In this document: piece by piece, positions 1 through 8,838 of the stretch | Layout: each line of letters begins with the position of its first letter | Position numbering within the stretch: position 1 is the stretch's first letter | Origin: CBDCME01 sp965218865 | GTDB lineage: Bacteria > Pseudomonadota > Alphaproteobacteria > JAAXGF01 | Direction of reading: 5' to 3' | Assembly (NCBI GenBank): GCA_965218865.1 | Contig: CBDCME010000084.1 | Coordinates: 1-23,927, forward strand | DNA length: 23,927 bases | Translations under genes and position numbers: made by a program | The notes under the pieces: generated by a model | What the model was told of the DNA's origin: nothing | Seen by the model: only the letters and a program-made list of their open reading frames with translations | The model's database searches: none

Positions 1-474
1 AGATTCAAAACCTGTTCTGGTTTCAAGATGGATGGGTACGTTCTTTCTCTGTCCTCCCACCCGGATTATGATGCCATCTATAGTGCCGGGCTCATTGAAC
101 GGACCATATTCCGGTTCGACTAAGCGATCTATCCCTGGGAACGGAATAATCTCCGCCCCGTCCTCTTCCATAAGAACCCCGCTCGCGTTGTCCGCAGCAA
201 GTCGGCGGTCAATCTCAGAGGAAGCGCGCTGAGCTTCTCTCGGACCACTACCTGTTTTCACCCGACGTAGACGTTCTTCCACCTTGGGTACCGCTTCGTA
301 GTCAATACGGTGAACAAGTTGGGTGCTCCCACCATCAAGGCGCACGAAATGAACGCTGGTCTTCTCCCCAAGGAGCATGGCCAAATCAGTCATGTACTCG
401 GCAAGACGACTCATAGGCATCGTCTCGGGAGCGTAAGCCTCAATCTTGAGGACTAATTCTTTCGCGTCAGACAA
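1..474 (-). CDS. Conserved hypothetical protein, 3' end beyond the window
   Basis: A continuous 158-codon frame runs from a TTG at 474 to the left edge with no stop, so the gene is cut by the window boundary. The TTG is preceded by a GGTGGAG ribosome-binding site about 8 bases upstream, which is why I chose it; the frame stays open further upstream toward the transposase, so a longer or truncated N-terminus is possible. The product begins (M)SDAKELVLKIEAY, is soluble and rather acidic, and has no signal peptide or membrane segment. A late TIDGIIIRVGG...VPIHLE stretch reads like a beta-rich domain. I do not recognise a function. Codon use is ordinary coding. It is likely a host or island gene next to which the IS1595-type transposase landed. 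Confidence 0.7.
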   Translation of the reverse strand, partial: MSDAKELVLKIEAYAPETMPMSRLAEYMTDLAMLLGEKTSVHFVRLDGGSTQLVHRIDYEAVPKVEERLRRVKTGSGPREAQRASSEIDRRLAADNASGVLMEEDGAEIIPFPGIDRLVEPEYGPFNEPGTIDGIIIRVGGQRKNVPIHLETRTGFES

Positions 475-506
475 CGTGGATTCTCCACCCGACGAATTCG
501 GCGATA

Positions 507-1424
507 CTAAGCCCGCAACGAGTCCCTGTACATAAGTCGCTTCCCCACGATCCCCGCAAGCGCAAGCTCCGTGCGCCTAGCGTCATCTATCCCGAGCTTT
601 TCACGTTTGTTGTAGCGGAAATCGAATTCAGCTAGATACCGCTTCAAATGCTTGCCGGAGCAATGCTGGTAAACGCCTTTCATTCCTCGTTTGAAAATGC
701 TGAAAAACCCTTCAATCGTGTTGGTATGAGCACCGCCGCGCACATATTCTCCTATGCCGTGATTGACCGTCTCGTGCCCGGCGTAGTCCTTGCCAATGGG
801 GCCGTACTGCTTGGCTTCATCGGTCATTAGCGTGGTTCCAGCGTCAAGCTGTTCGGCCAGGATGGGCCGCAAAGTTTCGGCGTTGACCTCGGGAACGTGC
901 CTGGATCGGACCTCGCCGCCGCGCTCCACAAGGCTCAACACGGCTTCCTTGTGGGCGTATCCACGCGCGCCCTTCGGCTTGTCGTACTTCTTGCCGATGA
1001 ACGTCTCGTCGGCTTCCACCGTCTTGCCCGGCCCACCAATTGCAGACAGGGAACCGTCGCGCATGGCCTCGCGGATGCGGTGGGACATAAACCAAGCCGT
1101 CTTGAGAGTTACACCCAGCGTCCGGTGTAGCTGATTGGAACTGATTCCCTTCTTGCTGGAGCACATGAGGTAAATCGCTTGCAACCATTGGTGCATCTTG
1201 ACGTGGCTGGATTCAAAGACGGTCCCGACCTTCACGGTGAAGGGCTTAAGGCATCGATAACACTTGTAGGTTCCGATGCGGGTGCTCTTGCCGTTCAGCT
1301 TACCGGCGCGATCCGTTCCGCCGCACTTGGGACACGTCGGCCCATTCGGCCACAGTTTCGCCTCGACATAGGCGTACGCCGCTTTTTCGTCATGGAATTC
1401 CGGTCCCTCTAAAACGCTTGTCAT
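507..1424 (-). CDS. IS1595 family (ISXO2-like) transposase
   Basis: A 305-residue DDE transposase that would cut and join an IS1595-type element. It has an N-terminal zinc ribbon (CPKCGG then CYRC, about residues 30-60). The catalytic domain shows VEADETFIGKK for the first Asp, LMTDEAKQY for the second, and NTIEGFFSIFKRGMKGVYQH near the third acidic residue. I start it at the ATG at 1424: an AAGGGAG site sits 7 bases upstream, and a good promoter (TTGACG, 17 bases, TAGTAT) lies at 1448-1476. The upstream in-frame ATG at 1466 falls inside that promoter and would not be transcribed. The reading frame is intact. I could not define terminal inverted repeats or a target duplication, so the element's limits are unknown. 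Confidence 0.93.
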   Translation of the reverse strand: MTSVLEGPEFHDEKAAYAYVEAKLWPNGPTCPKCGGTDRAGKLNGKSTRIGTYKCYRCLKPFTVKVGTVFESSHVKMHQWLQAIYLMCSSKKGISSNQLHRTLGVTLKTAWFMSHRIREAMRDGSLSAIGGPGKTVEADETFIGKKYDKPKGARGYAHKEAVLSLVERGGEVRSRHVPEVNAETLRPILAEQLDAGTTLMTDEAKQYGPIGKDYAGHETVNHGIGEYVRGGAHTNTIEGFFSIFKRGMKGVYQHCSGKHLKRYLAEFDFRYNKREKLGIDDARRTELALAGIVGKRLMYRDSLRA

Positions 1425-1447
1425 AGTATGCTCCCTTCGATGGACGC

Positions 1448-1476
1448 ATACTAGCAGTACGCTCATGGTACGTCAA
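1448..1476 (-). promoter_or_regulatory. Promoter of the IS1595-type transposase
   Basis: On the minus strand, TTGACG (1476-1471) and TAGTAT (1453-1448) are separated by exactly 17 bases. The predicted transcript starts near 1441, 17 bases before the ATG at 1424. The hexamers are seen in the sequence; the function is inferred from sigma-70 consensus. Confidence 0.6.
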
Positions 1477-1523
1477 GTATATAATTCCCCAAAAATAAGT
1501 ATACTGTCCCCGTTATGGGTGGC

Positions 1524-1697
1524 CTAGACCAGAGACTCGATAAGAGTCACCGGCCATGCCAACGCTTCACTGCCCGCCCGCGCCAACAAGGTATCAACGC
1601 CCCAGCCGACGCCGTGATTATTATAAACAATGTTGAGCGCGCTAAAGCAAGCCCCGAGGGCGTAGATGCTAAAGGTAGTGAGTCCGAATGTCTTCAT
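1524..1697 (-). CDS. Small hypothetical membrane or secreted protein, 57 aa
   Basis: A short gene with an ATG at 1697, an AGGAGA ribosome-binding site 5 bases upstream, and a TAG at 1524. The product starts MKTFGLTTFSIYALGACFSAL: a Lys near the N-terminus followed by a hydrophobic stretch of about 18 residues ending in an Ala/Cys-rich segment, so it is either a signal peptide or one transmembrane helix. The remaining 36 residues (NNHGVGWGVDTLLARAG, then an amphipathic tail) are unfamiliar. No domain family is recognised. Directly upstream lie two tandem 22-bp repeats and a CRP-like palindrome, suggesting controlled expression. Coding status rests on the strong ribosome-binding site and the signal-like N-terminus. 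Confidence 0.6.
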   Translation of the reverse strand: MKTFGLTTFSIYALGACFSALNIVYNNHGVGWGVDTLLARAGSEALAWPVTLIESLV

Positions 1698-1713
1698 TTT
1701 CTTCTCCTAAATC

Positions 1714-1757
1714 TATAATGACGTAGTTTAGTTAGTATAATGATGTAGGTGAGTTAA
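1714..1757. repeat. Two tandem imperfect 22-bp direct repeats
   Basis: The units at 1714-1735 and 1736-1757 both begin TATAATGA, continue with GTAG, and end in AGTTA; I count four mismatches in 22 positions and no spacer. They lie 16 bases upstream of the 57-aa gene on its promoter side and contain a TATACT -10-like hexamer on the minus strand (1739-1734). A paired operator for a regulator is the simplest reading; this is inference. Confidence 0.6.
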
Positions 1758-2051
1758 TATATACCTAATAACGCCGGTCATTTCAGTGACCCACATCATC
1801 GATTTTGTGTGAGACTCGTCACATAATGTATATTTTTCCTTCCAATCGGTGTTTTTCGCCCGCGAACGGGTCCAGCGTCGGCGTCCGTTACTTCTCACGG
1901 CCAAATGGGAGCTTCGGATCGCCGATCGGCGAACCAATTTCTGTTCGTACGGCAGGTCTGGAGGTTTCGCGACCGAAGCAAAATTTGGTAGGGACAGGAT
2001 GGCGCCCGAGGCTATAATTAGGATTCCAACCGTCGATAACCTGGTGACAGT
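1758..2051. other. Intergenic stretch without a recognisable gene
   Basis: This AT-richer stretch separates the 57-aa gene from repeat copy A. It contains the CRP-like palindrome at 1808-1823. A minus-strand open frame crosses it but has no ribosome-binding site and reads into the repeat, so I do not call a gene. Confidence 0.5.
1808..1823. promoter_or_regulatory. CRP/FNR-family-like palindrome
   Basis: The sequence TGTGA-GACTCG-TCACA is a perfect match to the TGTGA-N6-TCACA half-site arrangement used by CRP-type regulators. It sits 111 bases upstream of the 57-aa gene start (minus strand). A single occurrence could be chance, so function is inferred. Confidence 0.4.
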
Positions 2052-2279
2052 CTGTTCGAAAACTCGCGGCGACCCCCGCCCCCTCCCGGCCACCCCTATC
2101 AGCATACTAGTGCACCGGCGCATTCACTTCGTTTACGCCCCCGTGCACCAGGCCATTGTCGATGCATCAACCTTCCAAACTTCGGCTGTCGCCTCCGTTT
2201 GGATCGATGCACTAGCGTGGGTGGCCGGGAGGGGGCCGGAACAGACGCAAAAAATGTGCGGACGCGCATTTTCGAACAG
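2052..2279. repeat. Hairpin (MITE-like) repeat, copy A, with a nested insert
   Basis: The ends are the inverted repeat CTGTTCGAAAA / TTTTCGAACAG. Inside them are the complementary arms CCCTCCCGGCCACCC and GGGTGGCCGGGAGGG. The same ends and arms occur in copy B (18181-18301), and one half in copy C (23399-23448). Copy A is longer because about 109 bp (2107-2215), bounded by CTAGTGCA / TGCACTAG, interrupts the loop. It has no coding capacity. It ends about 70 bases before the ampG-like gene and may act as a terminator or transcript hairpin. Confidence 0.75.
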
Positions 2280-2347
2280 ACACCGAGATCTCGATACGGC
2301 TTCAAGCCACGGCGGTCGTCGTCCGCGGCGCCGGGCTTGGAGAAACG

Positions 2348-3914
2348 ATGCAACCTCCCATCAATGTGACCCAAGGCCGCGACTGGGACACCGCGATCGC
2401 CGCGTTTCTGTGCCCGAGGGTCATCACCATGCTCTTCCTCGGGTTCTCCGCCGGCCTGCCGTACCTCTTGATCTTCGGCACCTTGTCGGTGTGGCTGATC
2501 GAGGCCGAGGTCGAGCGCGCCACGGTGACGTTCTTTAGCTGGGCCGCGCTTAGCTACTCGTTCAAATTCGTTTGGGCCCCGCTGGTCGACAAGATTCCCT
2601 TGCTCTTGCTGACCGTCAGGCTCGGCCGCCGTCGGGCCTGGATCCTGACGAGCCAGATGGCGATCATCCTATCGATCCTGCTGATGGCCACGACGGATCC
2701 CCAGACCAATCTCGTGCTGATGGCGGCGGCCGCCTGCGCGCTCGGCTTTTCGGCGGCGACCCAGGACATCGTCATAGACGCCTACCGCATCGAGTCGGCG
2801 GGCATGGAATTGCAAGCGATGATGTCGTCCGCCTATATCGCCGGCTACCGCATCGGCATGCTGGTGGCCGGCGCCGGGACGCTCTATCTGGCCGGAATGA
2901 TCGGCGGCGAGGACGCCTACGCGCGCTCGGCCTGGTTCTGGGCCTACACAGGCATGGCGGTGGCCATGGGTATCGGCGTCGTCACCACCCTCGTCATCGC
3001 CGAGCCCGAGGCCTCCCGACCGCGCCACTCCGCGTTCGACGACCGTTCCGCCCAGGTCCGCTTCCTGGCCGTGTTCCTGTGCGCCGCCGCCGTTTTCGTC
3101 GCCGCCTTCGTGTTGACGAACGATTTGGGGCGAGCGGCCAAGGCGCTGCTGACGGCGCGACTGGGGCTGGCCGAACATCTGGGCGGATTCCTGGTCGAGA
3201 CCGCGCGCCTGGCCGTCGCCGTGGCACTGGCGGCGAGCGTGAACCTGGGGACTGGCCGTGGCCGGCGCGGTGCCGCGCGCCGTGGTCAGGGAAGGCTATA
3301 TCGAACCCTGCGCGGACTTCTTCCGCCGCTACGGCAAGCTCGCCGTGCTGATCCTGGCGCTGGTCGGCTGCTACCGCGTGGCCGACATCGTCATGGGAGT
3401 GGTCGCCAACGTTTTCTACTTCGAGATCGGTTTCGACAAGACCGAAATCGCGACATACTCCAAGACCTATGGCCTGTTCGCGATCATCGCGGGAGGATTC
3501 CTCGGCGGCTTGCTGGCGCTCAGGTTCGGGGTCGTGCGAATCCTGTTCCTCGGCGCGCTCTTGGCCGCGGCGACCAACGTGCTCTTCGCCTACTTGGCCA
3601 CCCAGGGCCCGGACACGACCCTGTTGATGGCCGTGATTATCGCCGACAACATCAGTGGCGGCCTCGCCTCGGCGGCCTTCGTCGCCTATCTGTCGAGCCT
3701 CACCAGCATCTCGTTCACGGCCATGCAGTACGCCATCTTCACCTCGCTGATGACACTTTTTCCCAAAATCCTGGCCGGATATTCCGGCACCATGGTGGAC
3801 AATCTCGGATACGAGTGGTTCTTCATCGTCACCGCGGTGCTCGGAATGCCGGTCCTGATTCTGGTCGCCTGGGTCGCCATCGCCGTGCGCTCCTCGGTGG
3901 AGGCGGTGCCATAA
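2348..3914 (+). pseudogene. ampG: AmpG-like MFS muropeptide permease, one frameshift
   Basis: A 12-TM-type MFS permease of the AmpG family, which imports anhydro-muropeptides from the periplasm for cell-wall recycling. It starts at ATG 2348 with GGAGAAACG just upstream. The first frame carries several hydrophobic helices, a loop with LGRRRAW, and the typical ATQDIVIDAYRIE segment near residue 140. At about 3251 one extra base (A after GGGG) shifts the frame. The remainder continues in another frame (LAVAGAVPRAVVREGYIEP...) to a TAA at 3914 with the expected C-terminal helices. Removing one base gives about 521 residues, close to family length. The break follows a G4 run, so a sequencing error is a real alternative to gene decay. 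AmpG is a family call; the substrate is not proven. Confidence 0.8.
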
Positions 3915-4026
3915 GCGCCACCAAATCCGCCGACGCCATGATCGCCATAGCCGCCGATCACGGGCGTGGTTGGCGGCGCGATCATCGGGGCGCGAATTCG
4001 TCCCGGTGACGACGAGCGATGGGTCC

Positions 4027-4563
4027 ATGATCGTGCGCTATTCGTCCGCCGAGCAGTGGCCGGCGATCGAGGAAATCTTTTTCCTCTCGTCGTCGGTCCA
4101 GGAATTTTACTCGGCCGAGGAACGCCGGACTTTTCTTGACCGTTGGACCGGATACTACCGCTCCCAGGCCGCCGAACAGATTCTCCTCTGGCGCCGGCCG
4201 GACGGTCGCGTCGCCGCTTATCTGATGGGGTGCCGCGACAGCTTGGCCACCAAGCGGCTCTTCCGCGAGGTCGATTCCTATCACGTCTTCGCCGATTATT
4301 TCGCCACCTATCCGGCCCATTTCCACGTCAACTGCCACCCCGATTTCCGGGGCCAGGGGATCGGAAGCCGCCTGGTTGAGGCGTTCCTCGCGGCGTGCGC
4401 CGCGTCCGCCATCCCGGGCGTTCACGTCGTCACCCTGGCCTGCGCCCGCAACGTCCGCTTCTATCACAAGCTCGGTCTACGCCAGCCGGTGCGCCGCACC
4501 TGGCGCGGCCGCGAACTGTTGATGCTCGCCACCACGATCGAGGTGTCGGGCAAACCCGATTGA
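4027..4563 (+). CDS. GNAT family N-acetyltransferase
   Basis: A 178-residue acetyltransferase of the GNAT fold, transferring acetyl from acetyl-CoA to an unknown amine. The acetyl-CoA-binding motif A is visible as HFHVNCHPDFRGQGIGSRLVEAFL (His/Asn strand then R-G-Q-G-I-G). It is followed by a strand-helix segment (VVTLACARNVRFYHKLG) that is the usual C-terminal motif B. I chose the ATG at 4027; upstream in-frame starts GTG 4006 and TTG 3970 are possible and none has a strong ribosome-binding site. It lies 112 bases after the ampG-like gene. Its 3' end was ancestrally next to rpe, convergently, as the duplicate junction at 10670-10993 shows. An island of about 8 kb now begins right after its stop. 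Confidence 0.85.
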   Translation: MIVRYSSAEQWPAIEEIFFLSSSVQEFYSAEERRTFLDRWTGYYRSQAAEQILLWRRPDGRVAAYLMGCRDSLATKRLFREVDSYHVFADYFATYPAHFHVNCHPDFRGQGIGSRLVEAFLAACAASAIPGVHVVTLACARNVRFYHKLGLRQPVRRTWRGRELLMLATTIEVSGKPD

Positions 4564-4565
4564 GG

Positions 4566-4887
4566 ATTTTTCTCGTTTGAAAAAGAGTTTAGTGGTTTCA
4601 GAGATTTGTGATCCTCCCATTTTCCGATGGGCGAAGGCGGAGTTTCGCGTGCGGACCGCAAATCCACCCCGGGCCACCCCTTTCCTGGCTGAAAGTGGAT
4701 CTAAACGAACCAGTTCTCTGGAGTTTGAATGTGGTTCGGACAGTGAATCAGCGACGCAGAAGCCGACAGCACCCTGCCCCACTACGGTAGTGTAAGCAAC
4801 ATACGATTCGTGTACGCTGGATTGCCCAAACTTTGTTTCGTGAGTGCGGGCCATGAGTCTCGCCATCAACGACAATCGTCGACTGAA
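4566..4887. other. Left edge of the inserted island, no gene seen
   Basis: No convincing gene in 322 bases. Homology with the second GNAT copy stops at the GNAT stop codon (TTGAGG, 4560-4565); the matching TTGAGG beside rpe is at 12843-12848. The stretch 4650-4710 looks like a degraded IS terminus but I cannot assign it. Confidence 0.4.
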
Positions 4888-5549
4888 ATGCCGGCACACT
4901 GGAACGCCGAGCAACACACCGAGTCGATGGCCGCGCCGCGTGCTGTTCGAGTGTCTGGGCGCTAGTACCGCCATGCCCGGGGCAAGCGCTATCCGCTCAA
5001 CACGAACGGATCATTCGCCCAGTTCGCCGCCCTGCTCAGCCAAGACCAGCTCGAAGCGGTGGGCGCCTTCTGGACCAAGTGCAGCACGCACGCGCCGGTC
5101 GCCATGGACGGCAAGGACCTGCGCGGCGAAGTATGAGGGCAGGTCGAGGTCTGGAGTTGCATGCACGCCCAGCACGAGACCGCGCGCTGCCTGCTGGCTG
5201 CGAACACAAGCGCTCTATGATCAGCATCGTATTTGACGACCTGGTGCGCAACCACTGGCACATCGAGAACCGCCTGCACTATGTCGAACCGCTGCCGGGC
5301 GTACGTACGCCATGTGCCGCGCAATCTTGAGATGCGATCATTATCTCCTGAGCCTTCCCCCGGCATCAACGCAAAATCTGCGCACCCGGGCTTCACTCCG
5401 CCCGCTGAGACCGAGAACGCCGTTCGCCGGGTCCGAGCAGCCCCCTTTGTTAACCGCGTGAACTCAACTGATCGACTCAAGTCCCCTCCCGCTGACGCGC
5501 AACTTCACTGCAATCTCGCCGTTGTCTGCCGGACTAAAAAATGTTCCTG
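4888..5549 (+). pseudogene. Degraded ISAs1 transposase and right end
   Basis: Many segments match the intact ISAs1 element at 16745-18130 in the same order but with large internal deletions: the linker ATGCCGGCACACTGG, the FECLG region, FAQFAALL, PVAMDGKDLRG, MHAQHETARCLL and HWHIENRLHYV. The end GACTAAAAAATGTTCCTG (5532-5549) matches the intact copy's right terminus. Frames are broken repeatedly, so this is dead. The relic starts at the codon that begins the transposase part and shows no trace of the DUF4338 domain fused to the intact copy. Confidence 0.85.
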
Positions 5550-5570
5550 GACTGAAACGCTGCCGTAAAC

Positions 5571-6528
5571 TCACAAACCAAGTGCAACACCGGTAGATCT
5601 GGAGTTGGAACACAAATCTCTGGTCGCGAAATTGCTCGCCTGATGGGCCGGCACCCGACCACCATTTGGCGTGAGTTGAAGCGGAATTCGCTGCCCAAGG
5701 GCGGCTACAAGGCAGCATCGGCGGAACGTATCGCCCTATCGCGGTGTCGGAGGGTATCGCGGATCGAGCGCCTGAGCCGGCTCGGCGACTGGGTCCGCGA
5801 CCGACTTCGCTCAAGGGATGGTCGCCGGAGCAGATTGCCGGCAGGCTCAAGCTCGACGGATCAGAGCACACCGTGAGCCCCGAGACAATCTACCGCTTCA
5901 TCTACCGGACCAAGGTGCGCCCGGAAAGGCTGTATCGTTTCTTGCCCCGGGTTAAACCCGGGGGCAGGGACGGCGCTATTTCAAGCGCCGCCGGGAACCG
6001 ATCCCCAACCGCCGTCCGATCGCGCAACGCCCGGAAACCGTGGCCTCGCGCTAAGAATTCGGGCATTGGGAAGGAGACCTGATGCAGTTCCGCACCCAGC
6101 GGGCCAACCTGCTGACCCTGTGTGAACGCATGACTCGTTTCACGCTCACTGCTTGTTTGGAAAGCAAAACCGCGCGGGAAACCCGCGAGGCCGTGCAGGC
6201 GAGCCTCGGCTGCCTTCCCGACCGCGCCCGCCAGACCATCACTTTCGACAACGGCTCCGAATTCGCCGGCCATCGCGAACTGGAGAACCAACTCGGTTTA
6301 CACGCCTATTTCTGCGATCCCCACTCGCCATGGCAGCGCGGCACCATCGAGAACACCAACGGCTTACTCCGACGAGATATGCCCCGCAAAACCAACATCA
6401 CCGACTACACACCCCGTGACGTCGACGACCTCACCTGGTGCCTCAATTCCACACCCAGAAAATGCCTCGGTTTCAAAACTCCCGCCGAGGCCTTCCTCAT
6501 AAACCTCGGTGTTGCACTTGAGATGTGA
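5571..6528 (+). mobile_element. IS30 family element, degenerate
   Basis: Inverted repeats of about 22 bp bound it: both ends read TCACA, a variable few bases, then AAGTGCAACACCG (left 5571-5592, right 6507-6528 in reverse), 19 of 22 matching. The length of about 958 bp is slightly short for IS30. It inserted just upstream of the STAND gene. I could not see a clear target duplication. Confidence 0.75.
5643..6528 (+). pseudogene. IS30 family transposase, frameshifted
   Basis: Pieces of an IS30 DDE transposase lie in successive frames. First is a helix-turn-helix (MGRHPTTIWRELKRN). Next comes a central part (SLKGWSPEQIAGRL...TVSPETIYRFIY). Last is the catalytic core with GHWEGDLM (first Asp), TFDNGSEFAGH (second Asp) and SPWQRGTIENTNGLLRR (Glu). 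At least two frame changes, near 5750 and 5950-6050, plus a TAA just before the GHWEGDL segment inactivate it. The last 148 codons remain open. Confidence 0.85.
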
Positions 6529-6578
6529 ATCCAGCGTGTTTACTGGTCCGTGAATTCGACCACCAATACAGATAGACC

Positions 6579-8824
6579 GTGCCTGAACTTGCCGATTTGA
6601 AATCCGCGTTAACGCGTCTTATCGAAGGCCGACCGGCTGAGGGAGACCAGACTCTTATTCGGTCTTCGATGGAAGACAATACGTTGTCAATCGCGACGGG
6701 CGAGCGAGCAGTGGCCTTGGGCGGAGATGCTGACAGTGCCGTTGCAGTTACAGGGTACGGTAACTTCGTGCTCCGAGTGAATGCCCTGAGTTCAGAACCG
6801 CTAGGCCATATCATCAAGTATCTTATTCCATCGGGACAGTTCCAACTTCGTCCGGGCCTGCCTGATTTTGAGGGCCGGGAAGTTGAAACGACACGGCTCC
6901 TTGCCGTTTTGGGAAAGGCCGGTGGAGCCGCCGAGATTTCAGCAGTTGGCGGAAATTCGGGCATTGGTAAGACGGAAATAGCAATCCACGTCGGGCATCA
7001 GCTTGCCGACCGTTATCCGGACGGTCAGCTGTTTGTCGAACTGGACGGCACAAAAGAATTTCCACTGACTCCGGTTGAGGCGATGTTGCGGGTCGTCCGG
7101 AGCTTGCAGCCTACAGCGGCACAACTACCCAATACATTGGACGAGCTTAAACCCATCTACCGCGACTTGCTCAAGGATCGGCGGGTCTTGATTGTGTTTG
7201 ACGATGCCCAGGATGGCGAACAAGTGGCACCCCTCATTCCGTCGCCGCCGTGCGGCGTGATCATCACGTCACGCCGGGACATTGCGTTGCTGGGCCTGAC
7301 GCCCATCGCCCTGGATACCATGAGTGAACGCGAGGCCATAACGGTGCTCCGCTCAATTGTCGGAGAGGGTCGGGTGAAAGAGACCGAGCTTAGAGAAATC
7401 GCAACGCTATGCGGTTATTTGCCGCTGGCTCTGCGGGTTGCCGCGACGTTTCTTCAGGTCAACCGAGTTTGGAAAGTGCGTGAGTATATCGAAATGCTCT
7501 CTGACGAGCGTGAGCGTCTCCGACGCTTGACGGTAAGAGACCATGAGGGTCTGGATGTTGCGGCATCGCTGTCGCTCAGTGTCGCACAGCTGAGGCGGGA
7601 CGCGCCCGAAATAGCAAACCGTTGGTACGAACTATCTGTTTTTCCGGGTGATTTTGATCTGATAGCGGCAAAGGCGGTATGGGAGTGTGGCCAGGATGAG
7701 GTGCGGGAAGGGTTGAGCACATTAGTTCAGCGGGGCATGGTGCTGTTCGATGAAAATCGAGATCGATTTCGTCTCCACGATCTGATGCGTGACATTGCGC
7801 GGGGTAATTACACTGGCGCCAGCTGCATTCCAAAATCGGAGGGACTGGAACGGCGCCTAGCGCAAGCGGCATTGCATCATGCGCGTCACTATTTCTTGGT
7901 TCTATGGGCGGCTGAAAAAAGGTTCAAACAGGGCAATGAAAACACACCGACTGGACTGAGAATTTATGATCTTGAGCAACGAAACGATCGAGGCCGGTCA
8001 GGCTTGGGCATCCCGAAACGCTGACAGCGACCCAAATGCTACGCTTCTTTGCAGCTTTTATCCCAGCTTTGGCGCGAACGTGCTCGATCTCCGCCAGCAC
8101 CCCCGTGATAGCATACAGTGGCTTGAGGCAGCGGTCCGCGCCGCCCGTGTATTAGGCAGCCGAGACGCAGAAGCGGTTAACCTCGGCGATCTCGGAAATG
8201 CCTATTTTCACGTCGGTGAGGATCAACACACCGTCGAACTGCATGAGCAAAGTCTCAAAATCACGCATGAGATTGACGATCGGCACGAAGAAGGCACCTC
8301 ACTTCTCAGCCTCGGCGCTGCCTATTCCAGGCTGGGCAAGACCAGGGACGCGATCAAGTGCTTTGAGGAAAGTCTTGACATCGCGCGTGAGATTGGTGAC
8401 CGGCGCGGGGAAAGCGCCGCCCTCTGCAACCTTGCACATGAATTTGACGAGCCCCGGCGCGCACTCAAACAATATAAGCAAGCTCTTACAGATTGCGCGC
8501 GAGACCGGTGACCAGGTCTTGGAAGTCACTATCCTCAGCAATCTTGGCTTTGCACACACGCACCTTGGCGAAACAAAACGCGCCATTGTGTTCGCAAAGA
8601 AAAGTCTTGAAATCGCGCGTTCGATCGGTGATCGGCGCAGCGAAGGTAGAGCACTCAGCATTCTCAGCGTGAACTATGCTGTACTTGGCCAGAGCGAACG
8701 ATTCGTCGGATTATTGGACGATGCCGCGGACATCCTTACTGAAATCGAATCTCCTCTGGCTAAACCAATGAACGTCCTTCGGAACGCGTCGGCCAACCCC
8801 GAATTACGGAAAGAAAAAATATGA
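6579..8824 (+). pseudogene. STAND NTPase: NB-ARC domain with C-terminal TPRs, two frameshifts
   Basis: A signal-transduction ATPase of the NB-ARC/TPR type, the group that includes many bacterial NLR-like immune sensors. Reading order: a short helical N-terminus (1-35); a Gly/Asn-rich motif at 42-65 (ERAVALGGD...VAVTGYGNFVL); NB-ARC with Walker A GGNSGIGKT (124-132), Walker B LIVFDD (204-209), sensor-like TSRR (230-233) and GYLPLAL (279-285); a winged-helix region; then four or five 40-residue TPRs of the type YxxLGxxxxAIxxxExSLxIAREIGD. Single extra bases at about 7986 and 8488 break the TPR region; correcting both gives about 748 residues ending at TGA 8824. The start GTG 6579 has no clear ribosome-binding site. 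The stop overlaps the ATG of the next gene (ATGA), so the two were translationally coupled. The N-terminal motif recurs in that partner. Confidence 0.82.
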
Positions 8825-8838
8825 GCGAAACAATAATT
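8821..8838 (+). pseudogene. 5' fragment of the small membrane partner gene, cut off by IS5
   Basis: ATG at 8821-8823 overlaps the STAND stop codon (8822-8824). It encodes M-S-E-T-I-I up to the IS5 insertion; the last four bases AATT (8835-8838) are the left copy of the target duplication. The rest of the gene resumes at 10407. Confidence 0.65.

Noticed and set aside
1728..2123. A 131-codon minus-strand frame with a hydrophobic start (GILIIASGAILSLPNF)
   Set aside because: It begins inside repeat copy A, has no ribosome-binding site, and its second half is Arg/Ser-rich without recognisable homology.
2994..4028. A 344-codon minus-strand frame
   Set aside because: It is antisense to the ampG-like gene, with His/Arg/Gly-rich composition and no family resemblance.
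4640..4720. Possible IS21-like terminal sequence (CCACTTTCAGCC, GGGTGGCCC on the minus strand)
   Set aside because: Too short and with no partner end or istA/istB remains; I could not support a family.
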